Origin: Procambarus clarkii | Taxonomy: Eukaryota > Arthropoda > Malacostraca > Decapoda > Cambaridae | Assembly: GCF_040958095.1 (NCBI RefSeq) | Contig: NC_091198.1 | Coordinates: forward strand, 35,309,527 to 35,373,526 | DNA: 64,000 nt | Reading direction: 5' to 3' | Shown: in pieces, positions 45,640 to 56,558 of the stretch | How the letters are laid out: each line of letters opens with the position of its first letter | How positions within the stretch are numbered: position 1 is the stretch's first letter | Notes under the pieces: model-generated | Databases searched by the model: none | What the model was told of the DNA's origin: nothing | Seen by the model: the letters and a program-made list of their open reading frames with translations, nothing else | Position numbers and translations under genes: made by a program

Positions 45640-46050
45640 TTGCGGCAGATTGTGGGAACAGTCAGAATAGTTTAGAATTTATCTCAATTTAATTTGAATT
45701 CAGCTGGGGGATCATTATTTGTCAAAGTTTTGGAAAACTTTGAAGCTACGCAAAACATAGTACTAAGTAGAACTATTCTTTCGTAACTGAAAGGTAATTT
45801 TAGTTCCTTTCTCATGTTAACAATTCTGACAGTTCTAGGACAACCCAGGATGATGCGCATGGCATCATTCTGTACTACAGCTAAGCCTTGTAGCTGTTTA
45901 GGAGAAAAATTAAGAAGATGCAAGGAATAATAATCAACAACAGATCGTATAAAGGCAATATAAAAACTACGAGAATATTTTATGTTAATGCCAAATCCTT
46001 TTTGATATAGCAAACAAAGCCAAGACCGAACCATAGCTATTCCATAGTCA
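45640..46050 (-). pseudogene. I-type LINE fragment (post-RT region)
   Basis: The minus-strand frame 46067-45684 carries YQKGFGINIKYSRSFYIAFI, VVQNDAMRIILGCPRT and VNMRKELKL, matching the region after YADD in LINE-A (MQNEALRIILGCP, VLNMRKELNIL). It is more diverged than the other LINE-A pieces and probably a different family of the same type. Confidence 0.78.
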
Positions 46051-46051
46051 C

Positions 46052-46480
46052 ACCAGGAGGCAAACAACAGTGAAAGAACAGGTGATGAAACTTAAAACGG
46101 GTGAGGACAGGTATACAGAGAATGACAAAGAGGTGTGTGAAGAACTCAACAATAGGTTTCAGGAGGTCTTCACGACAGAACGAGGTGAGGTCACTGCGCT
46201 AGGAGAGGGGGCAGTAAACCAGACGGCCTTGGAAGGGTTCGAAATTACAAGAGATGATGTCAGGAGACGCCTGTTGGATCTGTGAGAAAGGCTGTTGGTT
46301 CAGACGGAATCTCACCATGAGTATTGAAAGAGTGTGCAGGAGCACTTTACTTGCCACTCTCCATAGTGTATAGTAGGTCACTGGAGATGGGAGATCTACC
46401 AGAAATATGGAAGATGGCTAATGTAATCTGAATATACAAAAAGGACGGCTAATGTAATCCCAATATTCAGTGCCTCTGAT
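46052..46480 (+). pseudogene. LINE-D copy 2, first part
   Basis: The pre-RT region of LINE-D (EDRYTENDKEVCEELNNRFQ, TALEGFEITRDDVRRRL), then a broken GSDGISP region, ending near ANVIPIF at 46480, where LINE-E begins. A small duplication of GGCTAATGTAAT is seen at 46416 and 46449. Confidence 0.8.
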
Positions 46481-48288
46481 AGTGAAATCCTAAAAAAGCA
46501 GTATGAAGACATGTTTAGCACTCCGATACTCAGCATAAAAGTGGAAGATTCGGACAATTTCTTTATGAATGATGCTCAAACAACTGTAAATATAACTGAT
46601 ATCAACATGAGCGTGGCAGATTTTGAAAGAGAAATTGACAATATGCCCATGCACTCAGCCCTGGGTCCAGACTCATGGAATTCAATATTTATAGAGAAAT
46701 GCAAAGTGCCAGTAGCACTGGCACTCAGTATAGTGTGGAGGAAGAGCTTGGACACAGGGGAGATACCAGATGCGCTTAAAGCAGCAGACATTGCCCCTCT
46801 ACACAAGGGTGGTACCAAAGCATTGGCAAAGAATTATAGACCAGTTGCACTAACGTCCCACATAATAAAAGTATTTGAAAGAGTGATCAGGAGTCAGGTC
46901 ACTAGATTCTTGGAAACCAATGACCTCCACAATCCAGGCCAACATGAATTTAGAGCAGGAAGATCATGCCTCTCACAGCTACTTGACCACTATGACAAAA
47001 TCACTGAGGCATTAGAGGAAAAACATAACGCGGATGTTGTATACACAGATTTTGCAAAGGCATTCGACAAATGTGACCATGGAGTAATTGCACACAAAAT
47101 GAGGTCAATGGGTATAACTGGTAAACTGGGACGCTGGATACTCAACTTCCTGTCGAACAGAACACAAAGAGTAACAGTCAATCAAGTAAAATCGAGTCTG
47201 AGCGCAGTTAAAAGCTCGGTACCTCAAGATACAATCCTTGCACCACTGCTGTTCCTTATTCTCATATCAGATATAGACAAAAACACAAGTCACAGCTTCG
47301 TGCCATCCTTTGCAGATGATACAAAAATCAGAATGAAAATTACCTCTGCTGAAGACATTGATAAACTACAAACAAATTTTAACAAAGTTTTCGATTGGGC
47401 AGCAGAAAATAACATGATGTTTAACGGTGATAAATTCCAGGTACTCAGATACGGCAAAAATGAGGATCTTAAACATAATACAGGGTACAAAACACAATCG
47501 AATCTGCCCATAGAAGGAAAACAACATGTCAAGGATTTTGGAATAATGATGTCCGACGACCTAACATTTAGGGAGCATAACCAAGCAAGTATTGCGTCAG
47601 CCAGAAAAATGATAGGATGGATTACGAGAACCTTCAAGTCCAGAGATCCCATCACAATGTTTGTATTCTTCAAATCACTTGTGTTGTCCCGTCATGAGTA
47701 CTGCTCAGTACTCACTTACCCCTTCAGAGCAGGAGAGATTGCTGAACTTGAGGAAATACAGAGAACATATACAGCACGCTTAGACGAGATTAAGCACCTA
47801 AATTATTGGGATCGCCTCAAAGCTCTCCAAATGTACTTACTAGAAAGGAGACGAGAGAGATACCAAATAATATACTCATGGAAAATACTGGATGGACAGG
47901 TCCCAAATCTGTACAGTAAAATAAAAACGTACTGGAGTGAACGACATGGAAGAAAATGTAGAAGAGAACCAGTGAAGAGCAGAGGTGCCATGGGCACAAT
48001 CAGAGAACACTGTATGAACATCAGAGGTCCACGGTTGTTCAACGTCCTACCAGCGAGCATCAGAAATATTACAGGAACAACCGTGGACATCTTCAAGAGA
48101 AAACTAGATTGTTTCCTTCAAGGAGTGCCGGACCAACCGGGCTGTGGTGGGTATGTGGGCCTGTGGGCCGCTCCAAGCAACAGCCTGGTGGACCAAACTC
48201 TCACAAGTCAAGTCTGGCCCCGGGCCGGGCTTGGGGTTCTTCTCTGGGGAAGAACTCCCAGAACCCCATCAACCAGGTATCAACCAGG
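46481..48288 (+). pseudogene. LINE-E: RT-bearing LINE inserted in LINE-D copy 2
   Basis: A 1.8-kb 5'-truncated element with one frame open from 46511 past its end (to 48424, where it runs on into LINE-D). RT motifs: ALGPDSWN, NYRPVALTSHIIKVFER, AGRSCLSQLLDHYD, DFAKAFDKCDHGVI, VPQDTILAPLLFLI, SFADDTKIRMKI. Two usually conserved glycines are changed (QHEFR for the usual QHGFR-type, PQDT for PQGT-type), so activity is doubtful even though the frame is open. It ends in GTATCAACCAG units, like the piece at 35128-35463. Confidence 0.85.
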
Positions 48289-49650
48289 CACTGAATTACA
48301 GGCCAATGTCCTTAACTTGTATACCATGCAAGGTGAAGGAGAAGATCTTGAGAAAAAACCTAGTAACACATCTGGAGAGAAGGAACATCGTGACAAATCG
48401 CCAACATGGGTTCAGGGAGGGTAAATCATGCCTTACAGGCTTAATAGAATTCTACAACCAGATGACAAAGATTAAGTAAGAAAGAGAAGGACTACATTTT
48501 CTTGGACTGTCGAAAAGCCTTTAACACAGTACCCCCATAAGAGGCTGGTACATAAGCTGGAGAGACAGGCAGGAGTAATTGGTAAGGTGCTCCAGTGGAT
48601 TAAGTAGTACCAAAGCAGTAGGCAGCAGAGAGTTACAGTGAGGGGTGAGACCTCAGATTGGCGTCACCAGTGGAGACCCACACGGCTCTGTACTCGGACC
48701 TATCCTGTTTCTACGTAAATACGATACGATACGTAAATGATCTCCCAAAGGGTATAGACTCATTCCTCTCAATGTTTGCTGACGATGCCAAAATTATGAG
48801 AAGGATTAAGATAGAGGAGAACTGCTTGAGACTTCAAGAAGATCTGGACAAACTGAGGGAATGGTTGAACAAATGGTTGTTAGAGTTTAACCCAAGCAAA
48901 TGTAATATAATGAAGATAGGTGTAGGGCACAGGAGGCCAGATACAAGGTATCATTTGAGTGATGAACTTCATCAAGAGTCAGAGAGAGAAAGACTTGGGG
49001 GGGTTGATATCACGCCAGACCTGTCCCCTGAAACCCATATCAAGAGGAAAATATACATACATATCAAGAGGATAACATCAGTGGCATATGCCAGGTTGGC
49101 CAACATAAGAACGGCCTTTAAAAACTTTAGAAACGGCTTAAAGGCCGTTTAGAAACAGCCTTTAGTGTAAGGAATCATTCAAAACTTTGTTACCACATAT
49201 GTCAGACCAATCCTGGAATATGCAGCTCCAGCATGGAGTCCATATTTAGTCACGCATTAGAATTCACGAGGACGTGAATTTTGCCCTCACGTCGCTGGAA
49301 GACAAGAGTTAGGGGGGGGACATGATCACCACATACAAGACTTCAAAGGAATTGACAGGGTAGGTAAAGACAGGCTATTTAATACAAAGGGCACACACAC
49401 TAGGGGACACAGGTGGAAACTGAGTGCCCAAATGAGCCACGGAGATATTAGAAAGAACACTTTTAGTGTAGTTGACAAATGGAATGCATTAGGAAGTGAT
49501 GTGGTGGAGGCAGACTCCATACACAGTTTCAAGTGTAGATATGATTTGATTCTCAAGTGTTCCTGAGCCCAGTAGGCTCAGGAACCTGTACATTAGTTGA
49601 GAGGCGGGAACAAAGAGCCAGAGCTCAAACCTCGCAAGCACAATTAGGTG
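48289..49650 (+). pseudogene. LINE-D copy 2, second part
   Basis: Resumes at NYRPMSLTCIPCKVKEKI exactly where LINE-D was interrupted and runs, with many stops and frameshifts, through MFADDAKIMRRIK (48773-48810), VDITPDLSPE and NALGSDVVEADSIHSFKC to a 3' ACAATTAGGTGAGTAC unit at 49640. Local scars: duplicated ACGATACGTAAAT near 48716-48740, a mirrored AACGGCTTAAAGGCCGTTT near 49131, and a deletion near 49256. Confidence 0.85.
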
Positions 49651-50030
49651 AGTACTCAGACATAACCCCCCGCCACCCCAGTACTCAAACGTAAACACTC
49701 AGACATACACACTACACACTATACACGGATTTGTTCACTCAGACATACACCCACTCCCCACCCCAAACATTTGTACATACATTAGGCCAGTACACACAAA
49801 TATTCACACTCAGACATAACTAATATGCATTAATGGCATGCATTAACCCCCCCCCCCCCCCCAACCCCAAAGACGTGCACACACATTTATTTGTGTGTGC
49901 ACGTCCATCCATTAATAATGGATTGATATTATCAATGTAACATCACTTGTATGTATATACCTTACCTGAATAAACATCTGAATCTGAATCTATTAACGCT
50001 GTGGTATAAAAAATCAATATTACAAAAGTA
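49651..50030. other. Low-complexity DNA and a LINE 3' tail
   Basis: Imperfect ACTCAGACATACAC repeats (49655-49820), a C15-type run near 49846-49862, a small perfect hairpin (49872-49905), then TACCTTACCTGAATAAACAT with CTGAATCTGAATCT (about 49957-49992), which looks like a LINE 3' terminus. No gene. Confidence 0.65.
49872..49905. other. Perfect 14-bp hairpin
   Basis: GACGTGCACACACA, a TTTATT loop, then TGTGTGTGCACGTC. It lies between a LINE-D end and the kinase gene, 130 bp past the kinase polyadenylation signal, and could act as a boundary or simply be a repeat by-product. Confidence 0.85.
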
Positions 50031-50036
50031 AGATTC

Positions 50037-50042
50037 TTTATT
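50037..50042 (-). terminator. Polyadenylation signal of the kinase gene
   Basis: AATAAA on the minus strand, about 300 bases past the kinase stop codon. Position and strand fit; nothing else supports it. Confidence 0.45.
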
Positions 50043-50343
50043 AAAAAATGCTAAACTTTACATGATCAAGAAAATATTAACAAAATGCACCCCTGTACCC
50101 ACAACGGCTGTACCCACTCATAGCGGGTGTTTGGTATTGAACACCCATTGAACAGTGTTTTGTATTGTGCATGAAAACTGGTTCGGCTTTTGATTTTCAG
50201 GGCAATTCTTTCCTTTTTTGTTTTTACTGTGTTGAAGGTTGATAGGCCCTATAGTTGGACGCTGATAACGCTTTTTAACTCCTTTTACGCAGTTTCCTGT
50301 CGCGTTGGAAGTTGATCTCTGGAGTTGGACTCCGGCTGCGCTT

Positions 50344-51156
50344 TTATGGACGTTGACACAGTGTCCTGCCATGTTGGAGGCTGACGGTCTCTGGAGTTAA
50401 ACTCGGATAGGGCTTTTTAGAGGATTGATTCGAAGCCAGGGAGATTTTGCTAATGTTTTCTTGTAGGCGACGCAGCAGGATTTGAAGTGATGGGCGCCTC
50501 CTAGGGTTGGGTTGAGTAGCTACCTGGAGGATTTGCTCCAGTGATGGGTGTTGTGAGGGCAACGCTTGCAAGATCTCCAACATCAGTTTTCCGTATGAAA
50601 ACACATCAGAAGCAAATGTACTAGCCTTTTGCTGAAGGACTTCTGGGGCGTATGTTGTGTGAACATCTGGGTGCCCTGCCAGAAAGATTTTTACTTTGTT
50701 TCTGGAGGCCACTCCAAAGTCAATTAGACTAATTACTGGATCGTGAGGCGGTCCTTGGACCATAACGTTATCACACTTTATGTCGTTGTGTACAATACCC
50801 GCCTGGTGAATTTCTAGCAGTTTTCTGCCAACCTGTAGTCCAACGTCGAGTAAGTTGTACTCTGAGTTTAGTAACACGTTTTCAAGCGTCTGGCTGCCTT
50901 TGTAGGTGGTCAGCAGCGCTGGAGGATTGATTGTAACTCCGAGCAGCAGGGGAGCGCCACCTGCGCCCTTCAGCAACGACAAAACTTTGGCTTCCTTGGT
51001 GAAATATTCGGAAAATGAAGAAGACCTTGACACCTTAAGCGCTGCTGGCTCTCCGAGCCACTCGACAAGAGTAACTTCTCCATACGTCCCAGAGCCGAGA
51101 AATTTCGTCTTGTCTTTAAGCAAGCGATCGACGACTTCTCTGTTAATCTGTTCCAT
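50344..51156 (-). CDS. Single-exon protein kinase
   Basis: 270 codons in one uninterrupted frame with every core element of a eukaryotic protein kinase: glycine loop GSGTYGEV (21-28), ATP-binding Lys in AALKVS (41), helix-C Glu (55), catalytic loop HNDIKCDN (123-130, with Asn in place of the Arg of HRD), metal-binding DFG (146-148), APE (171-172 region), Asp184 in SDVFSYG, and Arg in the closing RRRPS. The length is little more than a bare domain, with a Ser-rich tail. No signal peptide or membrane segment. It would phosphorylate Ser/Thr or Tyr; the substrate cannot be told. No introns and no stops suggest a retrogene or a member of an intronless kinase family, possibly under selection. The ATG at 51156 places the glycine loop at the usual depth. 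Neighbours are all mobile elements. Confidence 0.85.
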   Translation of the reverse strand: MEQINREVVDRLLKDKTKFLGSGTYGEVTLVEWLGEPAALKVSRSSSFSEYFTKEAKVLSLLKGAGGAPLLLGVTINPPALLTTYKGSQTLENVLLNSEYNLLDVGLQVGRKLLEIHQAGIVHNDIKCDNVMVQGPPHDPVISLIDFGVASRNKVKIFLAGHPDVHTTYAPEVLQQKASTFASDVFSYGKLMLEILQALPSQHPSLEQILQVATQPNPRRRPSLQILLRRLQENISKISLASNQSSKKPYPSLTPETVSLQHGRTLCQRP

Positions 51157-51778
51157 AATATCCTAGATGGCAAAAGTAGTAAAGACAATCTCCCGGGTTT
51201 GATCAGAACGAAGTTTCAAAGACTTTTCCGAGTTGGTGTTGTTGATCAAGTCTAATTCTGTCTTAAACGGAACAATGTAGAAGACTCCAAAGATATATAA
51301 AATACAGATCGTAAGTCACAATACAGAGTCTGAAAATTCCAACACCCAAACCAAAGCGTGATATCGTTTCGGTTCGTCATGGACGATTGTGAAGTTGCGT
51401 AATGAAACAGTGATGTTGTTTTGGGTTCAGCTACTCACAACGAAATGTTTATGTAGCACGGGCTATAGTGAGCACGTAATTGAGCTTGGGTTTTCGCGAT
51501 AACTTTGTTACTGTGATATGAAAGTGTTGAGAGAGTCAATTTATAAGGGTTGAATATGAGGTGAAAAATGAGATGGCCTAATAGCCCATACTAGTTGTTG
51601 TTTGTTGCCCATACAAGGCAGCTCTTTTATTTATCGAAACTATCCAGTGAAATCACATATTAGATTACCATATAATCTGTTCCACAAAGCAACAACCGTG
51701 TTTACATAGCAGTATTTCCACGGTATTTCTTTATTCTAAACTTATCGCGAAAATATTTGTTGATTCGGGCTGCATTTT
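51157..51778. other. Upstream region of the kinase, no gene
   Basis: Unique AT-rich DNA that would hold the kinase promoter. A TATATAAAA at 51293-51301 is on the opposite strand and so does not obviously serve the kinase. No long frame, no repeat family recognised. Confidence 0.5.
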
Positions 51779-51866
51779 AGGAACATAAGAACAAAGGTAA
51801 CTGCAGAAGGCCTATTGGCCCATACGAGGCAGCTCCAATTTATAACCACCCAATCTCACTCACACG
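51779..51866 (-). mobile_element. LINE-F (CR1-type) 3' end
   Basis: The minus strand reads AGCTGCCTCGTATGGGCCAA, AGGCCTTCTGCAGTTACC and TTGTTCTTATGTTCC, the terminal sequence of the LINE-F copies. Confidence 0.9.
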
Positions 51867-51879
51867 TTACTCACATAGT

Positions 51880-52590
51880 AACAAGACACCTGGTGTTGTT
51901 CTTCAGCTATATCTTGCTCTGGTTAGGCCCCATTTAGATTATGTAGTTCAGTTTTCGTTGCCGTACTATAGAATGGATATAAATTCACTTGAACGTGTCC
52001 AGCATAGGATGACAAAGTTAATTCCCCAAATTAGAAATCTTCCATATGAAGAAAGATTAACAAAGCTTAAGTTGCATTCACTGGAAAGTCGAAGAGTTTT
52101 TAAGATACAAAAATCGATAGGGAAATTAACACGGAAGAAGACTCACTATCTCTTCAAGTTGATCTAAGTAGGGTTTTGAAATAGTCAAAAGATTGGCAGA
52201 TACAGTTTACTGCTGATAAATGTAAAGTTCTGAGGCTAGGTAATGATGATAAAGTTACAAGATACGAGCTAGATGGTGTTGAGATTGCGAAGTCAGATTG
52301 CGAAAGGGATCTGGGTGCTATGTTTAGAAGGAATTTAAAACCAAAGGATCAATGCATGAATGTTCGAAATAAGGCAAATAAGACACTGGGATTTATTAAT
52401 CGAAGTGTTAGTAACAAGACACCTGGTGTTGTTCTTCAGATATATCTTGCTCTGGTTAGACCCCCATTTAGATTATGCAGTTCAGTTTTGGTCATCGTAT
52501 AGAATGGATATAAATTCACTTGGACGTGTCCAGCGTAGGATGACTATGTTAATTCCCCAAATTAGAAATCTTTCATGTGAAGAAAGATTG
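51880..52590 (+). pseudogene. Two shuffled LINE-F fragments
   Basis: 51880-52108 encodes SNKTPGVVLQLYLALVRPHL and YYRMDINSLERVQHRMTKL. 52109-52590 goes back to an earlier part (the INTEEDSLSLQVDL region) and repeats the same end. So two partial copies, or one copy with a backward jump, lie in tandem. Many stops. Confidence 0.82.
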
Positions 52591-52604
52591 TAGTAACATT
52601 ATGA

Positions 52605-53460
52605 TAGCAATAATGCAAGGATTAGTGAAGGAATTGATGAATCTAATTGGAACTCTGAGAGCAGAGATAGATTCCCTACGAGAGGAGGTACGACAGCTGA
52701 AACATTGGGAAGAAACGAAGGAGGAGACCAATATTAACAAGACCTCGTCGTGAAGGACAGGGGTCTTAAGAAGACCTTGACAAGGCCGCCTACAGACGCC
52801 CTAAGGACTGCAAATTCATTTGCCGTGTTGGAGGACGAGTGCTGTGGTGAGCCTGCAATTCACTCGGAACGGAAATCAACGAGGAGCGGCGGAGCGCGGG
52901 CCCCTTAGGGTGCTCAGAAAGTTAAGGAGGTACCGAAGCGAATTTTGGTTGTGGGAGATTCCCAGGTGAGGTATTTAGACAGGACGTTTTGTGCCAGAGA
53001 TAGGGGAAACAGGTTAATGGTCTGCTATCTGGGAGCTGGAATTGGAGATATTGTTGACAACATGAAAGATATTATGACGGGAAATGGGAACAAACCCATT
53101 ATTTGTATTAGTGCAGGGGGTAATGATGTTGGACGAGTTAGGAGTGAGGAACTAATAAAGAAATTTAACAAAGCCATAGAATTAGTTAGGAACAAGGGAG
53201 GAATCCTGATCATATGTGGCACTCTTCCAAGAAAGAGCGTTGGGAACAAATGGTTGTCGAGGGCACTTGGTATCAATTGCCGGCTGGAAAGATATTGCAA
53301 ATCAAATGCAATATCTTTCATAGACAACTGGGAACACTTCTATGGAAGAAATTAAATGTATGCTCGTGATGGGGTGCATCTATCGAGGGCTGGGGTTGTT
53401 GCTGTTGCGAACTCGTTGGAAGAAGTGGTTAGAGGTGTTTGTTTGGGTTTAAACTGTTAG
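52605..53460 (+). pseudogene. LINE-F ORF1 (SGNH esterase-type), broken
   Basis: The N-terminal coiled-coil part is frame-damaged (near 52752 and 52907). The clean frame 52945-53355 shows VVGDSQVRYLDR, GAGIGDI and GGNDVGR, blocks of an SGNH/GDSL hydrolase. A TAA at 53353-53355 stops it just before MYARDGVHLSRAG, the block with the catalytic Asp and His. CR1 ORF1 proteins are known to carry such a domain. Confidence 0.85.
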
Positions 53461-56338
53461 CTGATAGAGGTATGGGAATTGATTTGGAGGAAGGAGGTAA
53501 TAAAAGTATGTGTTTGTGGGAGAAAGGAATTGGCAAAATGATCAGGGAAAGAGAAGGGCCTCAAAATAACAATTCACTTAGGGTATATTACACTAACAGT
53601 AGAAGTCTAAGAAATAAAATTAACGAATTAAATGCTCTTGTCTGCACAGAAAAAATAGATATTATTGCACTTACCGAAACGTGGATGAATGTAGAAAATA
53701 GAAAACTATTAGCTGAATATCAAATAAATGGATTTAAACTATTTCACACAGATAGATATATTAGACGAGGAGGTGGAGTAGCCATATATGTTAGGGACAA
53801 TTTGAAATGTAGTCTCAAAGAGGGAATCAAAACTGAGCCACACACAGAAACTATTTGGATAGAATTAAACGAAAAAGCTAATATTATAATAGGAGTTATA
53901 TATAGGCCACCAAATTTAGACAGAATGGAAGCAAAGCATCTATGGGATGAAATATCTAGAGCATCTAGATCTAACAGTATTTATGTAATGGGTGACTTTA
54001 ATTTTAGTGGAATAAACTGGTTTAATAAAACAGGGAATAGTGAAGCAGAAGATTTTCTAGAATTAATTGACGATTGCTTTCTTACGCAACACATTAAGGA
54101 ACCAACACGGGAAAATAATATTTTAGATTTAGTGTTAACTAACAGGGAAACACAAATTAATGACATCGAAATAGGGAGTGAGCTAGGGAACAGTGATCAC
54201 AAAGAAATCAGATTTAACATAGAATGGAATAGACCTGTAGGAGAAAATTCTGTCAAAGTGCCAGATTTTCGAAAAGCTGATTTTAATAGCCTAAGAAATT
54301 TTTTTGGTCAAATTGATTGGAAAGCCTTGGGTATGGGGTGTGGGGCGGTCTTGGAGCGAGACATGAACCCAGCGAAAAGGTGACTTAAATGGGGATTTCG
54401 ATGTGGATTCAATATATAACTTATTTAAGAATATTCTAAACAAAGCACAGGAACGTAGTATACCATACAAATTGAATAGATCGAATACTAATGACCCAAA
54501 GTGGATAACAAAGAATTTGAAGAACCTTATAGGTAAAAAGAGAGCTTGGTACAAAAGAATTAAAAATGGGGAGGTCACTTTAGAACAGGAATTCGTACAA
54601 CTGGTTAGAAATGTTAAAAAAGAGATAAGGAAAGCAAAAAGAAACTATGAAGTTCGCAAAGCAGGGCAAGGAAAGACAAATCCTAAAGGGTTTTTTCAGT
54701 TATATCGTACTAAGACTAGGGAAAGGATAGGGCCATTAAAAACTGAGACAGGTCAAATAACAGATAGTGATGAAGAGATGAGTAGTAATTTTAATAAATA
54801 TTTTGTATCTGTATTTACTAAAGAGGAACTTAACAATATGCCTTCAGCCGAACAAGTCTATGTGGGTGGGGACGAGGACAGGTTGACGAGTTTTGCAGAT
54901 ACCAGGGAGGATGTTCTTAAACAAATAGTAAAACTCAAACCAAAGAAATCCCCAGGGCCGGATGAAGTGTTTGCCAGGGTGCTTAAAGAATGCAAAGAGG
55001 AGCTTTGTGACCCACTGTCAACCATATTTAATAAATCAATAGAGTCAGGCAGAGTGCCAGAGTTTTGGAAAGTTGCTAATGTGATACCAGTTTTTAAGAA
55101 AGGAGATAGATCACTTGCATCTAACTATCGACCAATTAGCCTAACGTCTATTGTGGGAAAGTTACTCGAATCTATAATAGCAAATAAAATTCGTCTTCAT
55201 CTTGAAAAACATAAATTAATAATTGAGTCGCAACATGGTTTTATAAATGGCCGTTCATGTTTAACAAATTTGTTATCTTTTTATTCTAGCATTGTTGAGG
55301 CAGTTGATAGTGGTAAGGATTGCGATGTTGTATACCTTGACTTTAGCAAAGCTTTTGATACAGTGCCACATGAAAGACTGATTAAAAAGATAGAGTCTCA
55401 TGGTATTGGGGGTGCTATATTAAGCTGGATTAGGGCATGGCTATACCAAAGGAAACAGAGAGTTAGTATAAATGGAATCAAGTCAGAGTGGGAAAATGTT
55501 GTAAGTGGAGTGCCTCAAGGCTCTGTCCTGGGACCTCTGTTGTTTATAATATATATAAATGATTTAGATTCAGGTTTGAGTAGCAACATTTGCAAATTTG
55601 CCGATGATACGAAAATCGGTAGGGAAATTAATTCGGAGGAGGACTCACTATCACTTCAAGTTGATCTAGATAGGGTTTTGAAATGGTCAAAGGATTGGCA
55701 GATGCAGTTTAATGCTGATAAATGTAAAGTTCTGAGGTTAGGTAATGATGATAGAGTTACAAGATACGAGCTAGATGGTGTTGTGATTGCGAAGTCGGAT
55801 TGCGAAAGGGATCTGGGAGTTATGATTAGTAAGAATTTAAAACAAAAGGATCAATGCATAAATGTTCGTAATAAGGCAAATCGGACACTTGGATTTATTA
55901 ATCGCAGCGTTAGTAACAAGACACCTGGTGTGGTTCTCAATCTATATCTTGCTCTAGTTAGGCCCCATTTAGATTATGCAGTTCAGTTTTGGTCGCCATA
56001 TTATAGAATGGATATAAATTCACTTGAACGTGTCCAGCATAGGATGACTAAGTTAATTCCCCAAATTAGGAATCTTTCATATGAAGAAAGATTAACAAAG
56101 CTTAAGTTGCATTCACTGGAAAGGCGAAGAGTTAGTTAGTTAGAAGTTAGGGGTGACATGATAGAGGTTTACAAGTGGGTGAATGGACATAACAAAGGGA
56201 ATATTAATAGGGTATTAAAAGTATCAACACAAGACAGAACACGAAACAATGGGTATAAATTGGATAAGTTTAGATTTAGGAAAGACTTGGGTAAATCCTG
56301 GTTCAGTAACAGGATTGTTGATTTGTGGAACCAATTAT
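53439..56338 (+). pseudogene. LINE-F ORF2, two frameshifts
   Basis: The first frame 53439-54383 holds the endonuclease (YYTNSRSLRNKINEL, LTETWMN, GDFNFSGINW, SDHKEI). A frameshift near 54375 (CCAGCGAAAAGGTGAC here, CCAGCGATGGGTGAC in copy 4) leads into 54403-56139 with RT (SNYRPISLTSIVGKLLE, DFSKAFDTVPHERL, SGVPQGSVLGPLLF, KFADDTKIG). A GTTAGTTAGTTAGAA expansion near 56131 breaks it again, and the rest runs to 56338. Confidence 0.9.
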
Positions 56339-56553
56339 CTTATCTCTTATCTCTCTCATCTCATTTTTCTCTTGTAATGTATCTTTATCATTTATCAATT
56401 CTGATTGAAATTACCTACTTAAAATTATCTGCTAGATTAAGGACCTGCCCGAAACGCTGCGCGTACTAGTGGCTTTACAAGAATGTAAATTATGTACTAT
56501 CCAATGTATTCTCACAAACCCAATGTACCTTCTTGCATATATATAAATAAATA
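56339..56553 (+). mobile_element. LINE-C 3' tail between two LINE-F copies
   Basis: Contains the GACCTGCCCGAAACGCTGCG box and ends in ATAAATAAATAATAA. It replaces the 3' end of LINE-F copy 3 and the first codons of copy 4. Confidence 0.87.
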
Positions 56554-56558
56554 ATAAT

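Larger units (their letters stand above)
52591..56338 (+). mobile_element. LINE-F copy 3 (CR1-type), degraded
   Basis: An almost complete element with ORF1 and ORF2, closely similar to copy 4. It lacks its 3' end: at 56338 it runs into a LINE-C tail after the codons for NRIVDLWNQL. Confidence 0.88.

Noticed and set aside
51293..51301. TATATAAAA as promoter of the kinase
   Set aside because: It lies on the plus strand, opposite to the kinase, and such strings are common in AT-rich DNA.
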